DNA from: an uncultured Pelagibacteraceae bacterium
GTDB lineage: Bacteria; Pseudomonadota; Alphaproteobacteria; Pelagibacterales; Pelagibacteraceae
NCBI GenBank assembly: GCA_902543535.1
Contig: CACBYG010000001.1
Span: forward strand, 124,001 to 188,000
Direction of reading: 5' to 3'
DNA length: 64,000 nucleotides
Each line of letters opens with the position of its first letter. Position 1 is the stretch's first letter. The notes under the pieces were generated by a model. It worked only from the letters and a program-made list of their open reading frames with translations. It was not told where the DNA came from and made no database searches. This document shows positions 50,017 through 58,539 of the stretch, one piece after another. The position numbers and the translations under genes are program-made.

Positions 50017-50739
50017 ATGACTAAAAAAGTAATAAATCAAAATGACAAATTTAGGGAAGAATTGATAAATACAATTGAACCAAACTTTGTTTTTAATGAT
50101 AAGCCTATAAACAGATTTATTAACAATGATACAAAACTTGATGATAATCGGTCTAAAAATAAGAGTGAGTTACTGTTAAAACTAAAAAAACAAATCAATT
50201 CAATTGAAAATTGTAAATTGAAAGAAAATTCAAGAAATTTAATTCTAGGGGATGGAAATATTAAGAGTCCTATAATGTTAATTGGTGAAGCTCCAGGTTT
50301 AGAAGAAGACAGTAATGCTTATACTTTTATGGGCGAAGTTGGAGAGCTCCTTGATAAAATGCTGCTGGCTATCGAGATAAAACGAAAAAATATTTATTGT
50401 AGTTATTCAATAAATTTTAGACCTCCAGAGGACAGAAAACCAACTTCAGTAGAGATCAAAAGATATTCTGTGTTTTTAAAAGAACATATATCAATAATCG
50501 AGCCAAAAATTGTTATTTTAATGGGAAGTACAGCTATGGAGGCTGTTACAGGAATTAACGGTAAAATTTCGAGTGAAAGAGGAAAATGGAAAGAGGTCAT
50601 ACTAAATGGTCGAACCTATCCTTTGATGATAACTTTCAATCCTTCATATTTGATAAGGTTTCCAGAGAATAAGAAATACTCATGGGAAGATCTAAAAAAA
50701 ATAAGACAGAAGATAAAAGACTTAAATTTAAAAGTTTAA
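50017..50739 (+). CDS. Family 4-like uracil-DNA glycosylase lacking the usual Fe-S cysteines
   Basis: A 240-aa protein with the family 4 UDG pattern: NSRNLILGDGNIKSPIMLIGEAPGLEEDSNAYTFMGEVGELLDKML (motif 1 GEAPGxxED at about 90-98) and IEPKIVILMGSTAMEAVTG. Family 4 enzymes normally use four cysteines for a 4Fe-4S cluster. Here only Cys66 is in a ligand-like place; the RPP-adjacent Cys is Phe134, and only one other Cys (128) exists. The usual HPAYLLR motif 2 reads NPSYLIR (Asn208). An N-terminal extension of about 50 residues has no recognised domain. rnhB overlaps its stop (TAATG). Confidence 0.78.
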   Translation: MTKKVINQNDKFREELINTIEPNFVFNDKPINRFINNDTKLDDNRSKNKSELLLKLKKQINSIENCKLKENSRNLILGDGNIKSPIMLIGEAPGLEEDSNAYTFMGEVGELLDKMLLAIEIKRKNIYCSYSINFRPPEDRKPTSVEIKRYSVFLKEHISIIEPKIVILMGSTAMEAVTGINGKISSERGKWKEVILNGRTYPLMITFNPSYLIRFPENKKYSWEDLKKIRQKIKDLNLKV

Positions 50740-51311
50740 TGAAAATAATCGCAGGTGTTGACGAAGTTGGTAGAGGAAGTTTAATTGGACCGGTTTATGC
50801 GGCAGCTGTTATTTTGAATAAATCAGTTAATTATAAAATAATCAAAGACTCTAAAACCCTGACTAAAGAAAAAAGGGAAAATTTATTTAATTATATTAAA
50901 AAAAATTCAATTTGGGCTATTGGTAAAGCCTCTGTTAAAGAAATAGATAAAATAAATATTCTTCAGGCGAGTTTGCTTGCCATGAAAAGAGCAATAAAAA
51001 AACTCAAAAAAAAACCTTCACAAGTTTTAATAGATGGAAATAAAATACCAGATTTAAAAAATTACAACTTAAGAGCAATAGTAAAAGGTGACCAAAAAAT
51101 ACCATCTATTTCAGCTGCATCCATTATTGCTAAAGTAACTAGAGATAATTTCATAAAAACATTGGCAAAAAAGAATAAAGGATATCATTGGGATCAAAAT
51201 TTTGGATATGGAACTAAGCAGCATTTAAAGGCAATAAGAAAGCTTGGTGTTAACAAACATCATAGAAAAACATTCTCACCAACATCTAAACTTACGAAAC
51301 ACAATATCTAG
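50739..51311 (+). CDS. rnhB: Ribonuclease HII
   Basis: A 190-aa nuclease that cuts RNA in RNA-DNA hybrids. The start at 50739 (MKIIAGVDEVGRG) replaces the earlier track start, which is inside the UDG gene. Catalytic acidic residues are in GVDEVGRGSLIGPVYAAAVIL (Asp and Glu), DSKTLTKEKRE and LIDGNKIPDL; AASIIAKVTRD and HWDQNFGYGTKQHLKAI follow. Translationally coupled to the UDG gene through TAATG. 92 bp to the ccrM start. Confidence 0.96.
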   Translation: MKIIAGVDEVGRGSLIGPVYAAAVILNKSVNYKIIKDSKTLTKEKRENLFNYIKKNSIWAIGKASVKEIDKINILQASLLAMKRAIKKLKKKPSQVLIDGNKIPDLKNYNLRAIVKGDQKIPSISAASIIAKVTRDNFIKTLAKKNKGYHWDQNFGYGTKQHLKAIRKLGVNKHHRKTFSPTSKLTKHNI

Positions 51312-51338
51312 TTATCTTAAATTTTAGCCACACAAATT

Positions 51339-51387
51339 GAGTCTAAATATTTCAATCTCAGGTTGACCGTGGAATCCATTTGGAGTC
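51339..51387. promoter_or_regulatory. Cluster of three GANTC (CcrM) methylation sites upstream of ccrM
   Basis: GAGTC at 51339-51343, GAATC at 51372-51376 and GAGTC at 51383-51387, all within 49 bp and all upstream of the ccrM ATG at 51404. At about 30% G+C, GANTC should occur about once in 350-400 bp. Two of the sites lie inside the candidate promoter. In Caulobacter the ccrM promoter region also carries GANTC sites and responds to methylation state, so feedback control is plausible. Confidence 0.8.
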
Positions 51388-51391
51388 TAAT
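51363..51391 (+). promoter_or_regulatory. Candidate ccrM promoter, TTGACC-N17-TCTAAT
   Basis: TTGACC (51363-51368) and TCTAAT (51386-51391) are 17 bp apart, each one mismatch from consensus. The start would be near 51398, leaving a very short leader before the ATG at 51404. GAATC is inside the spacer and the second GAGTC shares two bases with the -10. Confidence 0.6.
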
Positions 51392-51403
51392 TATTTTATA
51401 AAA

Positions 51404-52474
51404 ATGAAAACTGATTTCAAAAATAAAATTATTAATGGAGATAGCCTAGAAGAATTAAAAAAAATTCCACGTGAAACTTTTGATTTAATTTTTGCAGACC
51501 CTCCATACAATCTACAATTAAAAAGGGAATTAGTCAGACCAGACAGATCTAAAGTAGAAGCTGTAAATGACAAATGGGATCAGTTCGAAAATTTTAAAAA
51601 ATACGATGAGTTTTCATATGCGTGGTTATCAGAGTGTAAAAGAATTTTAAAAAAAGATGGAGCGATATGGGTTATTGGAAGTTATCACAATATTTTTAGA
51701 ATAGGAACTGCAATTCAAAATTTAGGATTTTGGATTTTAAACGATGTTATTTGGAATAAAAATAATCCTATGCCTAATTTTAGAGGAACACGATTTACCA
51801 ACGCTCATGAAACTTTAATCTGGGCATCTAAAAGTGAAAAATCAAAATACACTTTTAATTATCAATCATTAAAATGTTTGAATGATGATTTGCAAATGAG
51901 ATCAAACTGGGATCTTCCAATTTGCAGTGGTGCAGAAAGATTGAAGAAAAACGGCAAAAAAGTGCATTCAACTCAAAAACCAGAGGCTTTGCTTCATAGA
52001 GTTTTATTAGCATCTACGATTAAAGATGACCTGATTTTAGATCCTTTTTTAGGTTCAGGAACAACAGCAACAGTTGCGAAAAAACTTGGAAGAAATTATT
52101 TTGGTATAGAAAAAGAAAAAAATTATTTCAAAGCTGCAGAAAAAAGAATTAAAAATGCAAAACCTATTGAAGATGATTTACTTGATACTCTTAAAAATAA
52201 TAGATCAAAACCTAGAATACCATTTGGATCGTTAGTAGAGCTTGGAATAATTAAGCCAGGTACTAACATTTTTGATAATAAGAAAAAAATTAATGCAAAA
52301 ATTTTAGCAGATGGTAGTATTAAGCATAACCAAGCTGAAGGCTCTATTCATAAAGTTGCAGCTACTATTTTAGGTGCTGAAAGTTGCAATGGATGGACAT
52401 ATTGGCATTGTGATATTAATGGCAGAATATATCCAATAGACTACTTGAGACAAAGATTAATCTCAAAAAATTAA
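51404..52474 (+). CDS. ccrM: CcrM-type adenine-N6 DNA methyltransferase (GANTC)
   Basis: A 356-aa beta-class N6-adenine methyltransferase from the ATG at 51404; the track start is a TTG farther upstream. The catalytic DPPY is in LIFADPPYNLQL (about residues 30-41) and the SAM-binding segment is LDPFLGSGTTATVAKKLGRNYFGIE (about 214-238). The C-terminal 80 residues (FGSLVELGIIKPGT...GSIHKVAATILGAESCNGWTYWH) are the CcrM-specific domain that helps recognise GANTC. It controls cell-cycle transcription in Caulobacter. The stop shares TTAA with the convergent monooxygenase gene. Confidence 0.96.
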   Translation: MKTDFKNKIINGDSLEELKKIPRETFDLIFADPPYNLQLKRELVRPDRSKVEAVNDKWDQFENFKKYDEFSYAWLSECKRILKKDGAIWVIGSYHNIFRIGTAIQNLGFWILNDVIWNKNNPMPNFRGTRFTNAHETLIWASKSEKSKYTFNYQSLKCLNDDLQMRSNWDLPICSGAERLKKNGKKVHSTQKPEALLHRVLLASTIKDDLILDPFLGSGTTATVAKKLGRNYFGIEKEKNYFKAAEKRIKNAKPIEDDLLDTLKNNRSKPRIPFGSLVELGIIKPGTNIFDNKKKINAKILADGSIKHNQAEGSIHKVAATILGAESCNGWTYWHCDINGRIYPIDYLRQRLISKN

Positions 52475-53622
52475 TTATTGTAAATTTTTCCTAAATAATT
52501 TTCTAAGAATGTTTTATTCTTAGTTAATACTTTTAATCCCATATTTCTAAAGAACACTATAATTGGATTTGATACATGGAAAGCAAATTGATTTAGTTTT
52601 GATCTATTATTAATCATTTTTACTCTTAAAACTCTATTCCTATGATAATCGGTTTTGTTATTTGTGATACTTTCATATAGTTCTGATGCACCCTCAATAG
52701 ATTGTGAGGCTCCTTGTGCAAAAGAAGGTGGAAAGGCAAAAAAAGCGTCTCCAATAAGATGAATATTTTCAACTGATTTATGAAAATCTTTACTAACAAA
52801 AACTGGGAAGCACTTGATATTTTTTATGTTAGTTAAAATTGAAGAAGAAATTTTATTTTGTAATTTATTTTTAATTCCCTCAATAAAAGCTTTTTCTTCA
52901 AAAAGACTATAGTTTTTAAGCTCATTTGAAGTTAATTGATGCTTTAAAACACCAATAAAATTGAATTCTCCAGTACTGTTATCAATTGGGTAAATAACAT
53001 AATGAAAATCAGGACCTACAAATAAAGAAATATTCATTTCATTTAAATTATTTAACATGAGCTGTGGGAATTTACCTCTAATTGCAATACAATTATTATA
53101 AGTTGGCTGAATTTGATTATTAGAAATTAAGGATTTTGCTTTAGAAAAAATACCATCAGAAATAATTAGATGGTCACAAATAAAATTTTGATTGCTATTA
53201 AAAGTTAAATTTATTTGATCATTTTTTTTTTCGATTTTCTCAATGCTATGTTCATATTTTACAGCCTGGTCATCTAATCTATTTTTTAAAAATTCAACTA
53301 ATATAGATCTTTTCATTGTGGTGTATTTGCAATCTTTAGAATTGTATTCAGAAATATTTAAATCAGATATTTTTTTTTGATTTTTAATCTCATAAAAATC
53401 AATTTTTTCAGGATTGAACTTTTTTTTATTTTCTATTTCATTAAATCCAATTTTGTTTAAAAGCTTAATACTATTGGTTGAAAGTTGGATCCCATACCCC
53501 TCCTCTAACTCTATTGAGTGCTTTTTTTCAAATATTGTAACTTTATAATTGGGATTTTCCTTAAATAAATTAGCAATAAATAAACCTGAAATTCCTGCTC
53601 CTATAATTCCAATCTTTTTCAT
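52471..53622 (-). CDS. FAD-dependent monooxygenase (PHBH fold)
   Basis: A 383-aa flavoprotein monooxygenase. GIIGAGISGLFIANLF at the N-terminus binds FAD, EEGYGIQLSTNSIKLLNKIG (about 41-60) follows, DHLIISDGIFSKAKSLI is the DG motif region, and HLIGDAFFAFPPSFAQGASQSIEGASEL (about 291-318) is the second FAD motif. It could act in aromatic compound hydroxylation or in ubiquinone synthesis (UbiH/Coq6-like), but the substrate is not readable. It follows mutY with a four-base overlap and is convergent with ccrM. Confidence 0.88.
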   Translation of the reverse strand: MKKIGIIGAGISGLFIANLFKENPNYKVTIFEKKHSIELEEGYGIQLSTNSIKLLNKIGFNEIENKKKFNPEKIDFYEIKNQKKISDLNISEYNSKDCKYTTMKRSILVEFLKNRLDDQAVKYEHSIEKIEKKNDQINLTFNSNQNFICDHLIISDGIFSKAKSLISNNQIQPTYNNCIAIRGKFPQLMLNNLNEMNISLFVGPDFHYVIYPIDNSTGEFNFIGVLKHQLTSNELKNYSLFEEKAFIEGIKNKLQNKISSSILTNIKNIKCFPVFVSKDFHKSVENIHLIGDAFFAFPPSFAQGASQSIEGASELYESITNNKTDYHRNRVLRVKMINNRSKLNQFAFHVSNPIIVFFRNMGLKVLTKNKTFLENYLGKIYNN

Positions 53623-54602
53623 TTATTACTTTCTAGGTATCTAACAATTCTTTTTGTAAAAGTTGGCAATGTATAGTTTTTTAACTTCTTGGGATCTATC
53701 CAATGGGAAGTTGGCAATGGACCTGGTTTATTCTTATGCTCAATTTTTATATTCATATTCATATTAGACATCTTAAAATTAACTATATCAGTTGATCTTA
53801 TGGGCTTTGATAGTTCTTGCATAGGAAAAATACTAAAATTTTTCAAAAAATTAAATTTAGTATTTTTAATCAAAAGATATTTACTTTTATCTTTATAAAC
53901 TTTTAATAAATAATATTTATCATTATTCTTTTTTTTTATTTTATTAAGTAAGAAATCTTTTTTTTTTAAAGCAACACACTTATTTGAAATTGGACATTTT
54001 TCACAATGAGGATTATTCGGTTTGCAAATTAAAGCTCCTAGCTCCATTAAGGCCTGAGCATAATCACTTGCTCTATTTGAATAACCAAAAATTTTTTTTT
54101 TCTCAATTAAGTTCTCTTTATTAATTTCATTTTTTTTTTTTAAATATAAGTATCTTTTAAGAACTCTTTCAATGTTTCCATCTAAAGGTATAATGGGTCT
54201 GTTAAAAGCTATAGCTGATATTGCACTAGCAGTGTAATCACCAATACCTGGAAGAGATTTTAATTCTAAATAATTTCTTGGAAGTTTTTTATCAAATTTT
54301 TTAACTACTATTTTTGCAGTTTTTTTTAAATTTCTTACCCTGGAATAATAGCCAAGCCCCTCCCAAAGCTTAATCAGTTTACGATTTTCAAAATTCGCTA
54401 AAGTCTCTAAGTCAGGAATATTTTTTATAAATCTATTAAAGTAAGGGATAACTGTTGCAACCTGAGTTTGCTGTAACATAAATTCACTAACTAATGTGTA
54501 ATATTGCTTTTTTTTATGAGAGACGTTTTTTCTCCAGGGTAAAACTCGACTATTAATGTCATACCAATTAAGAATTTTATTTGTTATTATTGGTTCTTTC
54601 AT
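53619..54602 (-). CDS. mutY: A/G-specific adenine glycosylase MutY
   Basis: A 327-aa base-excision enzyme that removes A opposite 8-oxoguanine. The ATG at 54602 (MKEPIITNKI) is preferred; the longer track start would run into the divergent gene. The HhH segment LKSLPGIGDYTASAISAIAFNRPIIPLDGNIERVL carries the catalytic Asp, preceded by SEFMLQQTQVATVIPYF. The 4Fe-4S ligands are intact: C-x6-C-x2-C-x5-C in CKPNNPHCEKCPISNKC. The C-terminal NUDT1-like domain is short and lysine-rich. Its start codon is back to back with that of the DUF721 gene. Confidence 0.95.
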   Translation of the reverse strand: MKEPIITNKILNWYDINSRVLPWRKNVSHKKKQYYTLVSEFMLQQTQVATVIPYFNRFIKNIPDLETLANFENRKLIKLWEGLGYYSRVRNLKKTAKIVVKKFDKKLPRNYLELKSLPGIGDYTASAISAIAFNRPIIPLDGNIERVLKRYLYLKKKNEINKENLIEKKKIFGYSNRASDYAQALMELGALICKPNNPHCEKCPISNKCVALKKKDFLLNKIKKKNNDKYYLLKVYKDKSKYLLIKNTKFNFLKNFSIFPMQELSKPIRSTDIVNFKMSNMNMNIKIEHKNKPGPLPTSHWIDPKKLKNYTLPTFTKRIVRYLESNK

Positions 54603-55091
54603 ATGCAATTTAAAAATAATACTAAGCAGAGAAATGTCTCCATTCAAGGCCTAAGATCTTTTAAAGACACTTTGCCAAAAAATATAAAAAGAATTATTAA
54701 TAAAAAAGGTCACATTTATTCAGAAACTCTTAGTAATTGGAAATACCTTGTGGGTGATGAGTTGTTCAAGTGCTGTTATCCAAAAAAATTTAAAAGTTCA
54801 AATAAATTTGGTGCAAGCACATTGGTGATAATGGTCAAAAGAGGTCACGAAGTTGACATGGAATATTCAAGAAAAGATATTTTAAATAAGATGAATGCCT
54901 ATTTTGGTTATTCAGTTGTTGAGAAACTTAAGTTCATTAGTTTTGATGATGAACAAAAAGTTTCTTCTAAACTAAAAATTAATGAGAAAAATGTGACAAT
55001 AAACAAATATAAAGATAAAATTAGTAATGTTAAAAATGAAAAAATTAAACAATCATTATTAGAGCTAACTAAAGTGTTTAAACAAAAATGA
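54603..55091 (+). CDS. DUF721 (DciA-like) protein
   Basis: A 162-aa protein of the DUF721 family: IIKKGHIYSETLSNWKYLVGDELFKCCYPKKFK-like N-terminal half (conserved W-x-x-x-V-G), then STLVIMVKRGHEVDMEYSRKDILNKMNAYFGYSVVEKLKFI, with the family pattern of a hydrophobic strand, helix and final strand. DciA-type members help load replicative helicase in many bacteria; for this alphaproteobacterial branch the role is less certain. Head-to-head with mutY with zero bases between the start codons. dsbA begins four bases before its stop. Confidence 0.8.
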   Translation: MQFKNNTKQRNVSIQGLRSFKDTLPKNIKRIINKKGHIYSETLSNWKYLVGDELFKCCYPKKFKSSNKFGASTLVIMVKRGHEVDMEYSRKDILNKMNAYFGYSVVEKLKFISFDDEQKVSSKLKINEKNVTINKYKDKISNVKNEKIKQSLLELTKVFKQK

Positions 55092-55666
55092 AAAAAATTT
55101 TAATAATTTCCATATTTTTTTTCTTTAATGTTTTAAGTACTCAAGCTGAAGAAATAAAAAGAATTCTTGTTGGAAATAAGAGTGCAAAAATATCTATTAT
55201 TGCTTTTGAATCTTTGACTTGTAGCCACTGTGCTACCTTTCATAAAGATGTTTATCCTTTATTAAAAAAAGAATATTTAGATACAGGTTTAGCAAAGATT
55301 GAATTTAGACATTTTCCCCTAGATATTGCTGCTTTTAATGCCTCAAAAGTTGCTCAATGTAAAAATGATGGGAACGCAGAGATATTAGAAAGTTTGTACG
55401 TTAATCAACAAAAGTGGGTAAAAGGAAGTTCAGTTGAGGAAGCAAATATTAATCTTAAAAAATTTTTATCAGAAGAAGGTTTCAATATTGATTTTGAAAG
55501 CTGTATTAACGACAAGCAAATTGAGGATTTTGTATTAAATGACCGAATCGATGGAGCCAAAAACTTCAAAATTAATGCTACCCCTACGATAATAATTAAT
55601 AACGAAAAGTTTGATAAAACCTTAAATTACAAAAATTTAAAAAAAGCTCTTGAAAAACTGATATAA
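55088..55666 (+). CDS. DsbA-family periplasmic thiol oxidoreductase
   Basis: A 192-aa thioredoxin-fold protein with a signal peptide (about 1-20, ending STQAEE). The active site is CSHC in ESLTCSHCATFHKDVYP (about residues 45-48), and the cis-Pro loop is KINATPTIIINNEKF near 160. The helical insertion between them fits DsbA-like proteins of the alphaproteobacterial 'thiol:disulfide interchange' type. It probably introduces or reshuffles disulfides in exported proteins. Located between DUF721 and smc. Confidence 0.92.
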   Translation: MKKILIISIFFFFNVLSTQAEEIKRILVGNKSAKISIIAFESLTCSHCATFHKDVYPLLKKEYLDTGLAKIEFRHFPLDIAAFNASKVAQCKNDGNAEILESLYVNQQKWVKGSSVEEANINLKKFLSEEGFNIDFESCINDKQIEDFVLNDRIDGAKNFKINATPTIIINNEKFDKTLNYKNLKKALEKLI

Positions 55667-55674
55667 GTTTATGC

Positions 55675-58248
55675 ATGGAGTTTAAAAAAATCCAGTTAAA
55701 TGGATTTAAATCTTTTGCAGAAAAAGCTGACTTTTTAATAGAAGGTGGCTTAACTGGTATTGTTGGGCCTAACGGGTGTGGAAAATCTAATATAGTTGAA
55801 TCTCTAAGATGGGCAATGGGTGAAACATCTGCAAAAAGTATGCGTGGATCTGGAATGGAGGATGTAATTTTTTCAGGTACCTCAAATAAAGCGTCTAAGA
55901 ATATTGCTGAGGTTACGATAGAAGTTGAAAATAAAGATAAAGAAGGTCCAGTTCAATATCGAGAGCATGATCAAATTCAAATTAGAAGAAAAATAGAAAA
56001 AGATAAAGGCTCTAAATTTTATATTAACGGTAAAGAAGTACGAGCTAGAGATACTCAAATGTTTTTTGCTGATCTATCTACTGGTGCACATTCTCCATCA
56101 ATGATTAGTCAGGGAAGAATTGGAGCTTTAGTCACTGCAAAACCTACAGATCGAAGAGCAATTTTGGAGGAAGCTGCAGGTATTTCTGGGCTGCATGTGA
56201 GAAGACATGAGGCTGAATTAAGATTAGGTGCTGCAGAAAACAATCTAAAAAGAGCTGATGAGCTTAGAAGGCAACAAGAAAAGCAATTAGCAAATCTTCA
56301 AAAACAAGCAGAGGAAGCTACAAAATATAAACTTATCTCTGAAGAAATAAAAAAAATAGAAGCTGGTTTATATTATTTAAAATTAATTGAGATAGACAAA
56401 GAAATCAGGATAGAAAATGAAATAAATAACGAAGCTGAAGGTGAAGTTGATGGATTTAATACTAAAATATCAGAGCTAGAAAGCTTAATTAAACTTTCAA
56501 CTGATAAGGTTTTGCCACTTAGAGAAAAAAATATAGAAAATTTATCGAAAATTCAGAGACTTAATCTAGAGCTTCAAAGTTTAGATGAAGAAAACACAAG
56601 AACTCAAGATGAAATTGAAACTATTAAAAAGTCAATTCAAACTCTTGACGATGATATCGCTAGAGAAAAAGGAATAGTTATCGATGCTAATTCGAACGAA
56701 AAACGACTCAAAGAGGAGAAATCAGATTTGATAGAGACGGACTCCAAGTATTTTGAAACAGAAAAACTTTCTAATAAAGAGCTGGAGGTTGCAAAAGATA
56801 GATTAAAAGAAGAGCAAAAATCTGTTGATGATATTGTTAATAGCTTTGCTGACCAGGAAATTAATATTAGCTTAGGCCCAATCAAAAATGTCCAAAATTC
56901 GATCCTAAGGGTTAAAGAATTAATTGATAGTAATGAAATAAATCAGGCGATTACTTTACTAGACAGATGCAACATGGAGCTTAATAATTTTTTAAGTGAC
57001 TTAAAAGATAACAAATCTAGAAACGAATTATTAAGTGTTAACGAAAAATCTCAAAGTATAAAATTACTTCAAGAAAAATATGCTGATGCTTATAGTAAAA
57101 ATCAATCTATCAAAAATGAGTCTATAAAAAGGAATGAAAGAATCAAAACTATTGAAACTGAAATTGAAAGTTGGAAAAATTTATTATCAAATTCAGAAAA
57201 AATGGTTTCAGAGCTAACTGAAAGAAAAAATAAATTGTCATCTCAATTGAGTGATTTAGAAAATCAACCAAGAGTTCAGGCTGAACGAAAAGGTCAAATT
57301 TCAGAAAATTTGAGAATCTCTGATAAAGAAAAAATTAATAACGAACTAATCATTGATGAAACTGATAAAAAAATTGAAACTTTAAGGAGTGAATTAAATG
57401 AAATTCAAGAGCAATCAATTCAAATCAGGGAAAGAAAAGCTAGTTCTGGAGCAACTATTGATGGTCTTCAAAAAAGAAAAGGTGATTTATTAGACCGTAT
57501 AAGTTCTGAACTAAACCTTAATGAAGAAAGTATTTTAGAGAATTCAAATTTAAATGGTGTTGATGAACTCCCTAACGCTGTTGATCAAGAAGATGCTTTG
57601 GATAAAAAAAAGCAAGAAAGAGATAAATTTGGCTCCGTAAACTTAAAAGCAGACGAAGATACTAATAAATATAAAGAAGAGATCAAGAAAATGGAGCAAG
57701 ATCGAGCGGATTTAGTAACAGCTATTGTAAAATTAAAAAATAGTATAAATGAACTTAATCAAAAAGGACGTGAAAGATTAATAGAGGCTTTCGAGAAAGT
57801 TAATAGAAAGTTTAATGAGGTCTATACAAAATTGTTTAATGGAGGAAATGCAAAATTAGAATTAGTTGACTCTGATGATCCTTTGGAAGCTGGATTAGAG
57901 ATGTTGGTAAGCCCTCCTGGAAAAAGATTACAATCGATAACCTTATTATCTGGAGGAGAACAAGCACTAACCGCTCTTTCATTGATCTTTGCAGTTTTTT
58001 TAACTAACCCATCTCCAATTTGTGTTTTGGATGAGGTTGATGCTCCGCTGGATGACGCAAATGTAACAAGATTTTGCAGTCTACTTGAAGAGTTGACTAA
58101 AATAACAAATACTAAATTTATCATTGTAACTCATCATGCCTTAACCATGTCTAAAATGAATAGATTATATGGGGTAACTATGCCTCAAAAAGGTATTAGT
58201 CAGTTAGTTGCAGTTGATTTACAAAAAGCAGAGAGTATGGTTGCATAA
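55675..58248 (+). CDS. smc: Chromosome segregation SMC protein, unusually short
   Basis: An 857-aa SMC ATPase. Walker A is GPNGCGKSN (about 31-39), Q-loop region has SQGRIG (about 145-150), the signature motif is LLSGGEQALTAL (about 757-768) and Walker B is ICVLDEVDAP (about 782-791). Long coiled coil runs from about 175 to 390 and 450 to 690. Standard bacterial SMC proteins are about 1150-1200 aa with a hinge domain of about 150 residues in the middle. Here the non-coiled middle is at most about 50 residues (395-445) and none of the usual hinge glycine motifs is visible. The head domains look intact. Confidence 0.93.
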   Translation: MEFKKIQLNGFKSFAEKADFLIEGGLTGIVGPNGCGKSNIVESLRWAMGETSAKSMRGSGMEDVIFSGTSNKASKNIAEVTIEVENKDKEGPVQYREHDQIQIRRKIEKDKGSKFYINGKEVRARDTQMFFADLSTGAHSPSMISQGRIGALVTAKPTDRRAILEEAAGISGLHVRRHEAELRLGAAENNLKRADELRRQQEKQLANLQKQAEEATKYKLISEEIKKIEAGLYYLKLIEIDKEIRIENEINNEAEGEVDGFNTKISELESLIKLSTDKVLPLREKNIENLSKIQRLNLELQSLDEENTRTQDEIETIKKSIQTLDDDIAREKGIVIDANSNEKRLKEEKSDLIETDSKYFETEKLSNKELEVAKDRLKEEQKSVDDIVNSFADQEINISLGPIKNVQNSILRVKELIDSNEINQAITLLDRCNMELNNFLSDLKDNKSRNELLSVNEKSQSIKLLQEKYADAYSKNQSIKNESIKRNERIKTIETEIESWKNLLSNSEKMVSELTERKNKLSSQLSDLENQPRVQAERKGQISENLRISDKEKINNELIIDETDKKIETLRSELNEIQEQSIQIRERKASSGATIDGLQKRKGDLLDRISSELNLNEESILENSNLNGVDELPNAVDQEDALDKKKQERDKFGSVNLKADEDTNKYKEEIKKMEQDRADLVTAIVKLKNSINELNQKGRERLIEAFEKVNRKFNEVYTKLFNGGNAKLELVDSDDPLEAGLEMLVSPPGKRLQSITLLSGGEQALTALSLIFAVFLTNPSPICVLDEVDAPLDDANVTRFCSLLEELTKITNTKFIIVTHHALTMSKMNRLYGVTMPQKGISQLVAVDLQKAESMVA

Positions 58249-58257
58249 ACTATACAA

Positions 58258-58533
58258 ATGCCAAAAGATCCGTTAAAAACTCGCCTAGAGATTGCAAAAA
58301 ACAAGGTTTCGAAGAGAAATCTTTTTGATAAAAAAAATAATCCCTCACCTATTGGAACAGCCTTTAAATTAAGCACTGAACTGGTCGCTGCAGTTGCTGT
58401 AGGGACAATTATTGGGTTTATTTTTGATAAGACCTTTGGTACTAAACCTTGGTTTATATTAATTTTTTTTTTTGTGGGAGTGGTTGCTGGAATAACGAAT
58501 GTAATTAGATCTGCAAAAAATATGCAAAAATAA
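58258..58533 (+). CDS. atpI: AtpI/AtpZ-type F0F1 ATP synthase assembly protein
   Basis: A 91-aa membrane protein. The charged N-terminus of about 35 residues is followed by GTAFKLSTELVAAVAVGTIIGFIFDKTFGTKPWFILIFFFVGVVAGITNVIRSAK, with two membrane helices and the GTKPW/F loop typical of the family. It may help c-ring assembly or ion uptake. It starts 10 bp after smc and 7 bp before atpB, so it leads the F0 gene run. Confidence 0.9.
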   Translation: MPKDPLKTRLEIAKNKVSKRNLFDKKNNPSPIGTAFKLSTELVAAVAVGTIIGFIFDKTFGTKPWFILIFFFVGVVAGITNVIRSAKNMQK

Positions 58534-58539
58534 ATACTT

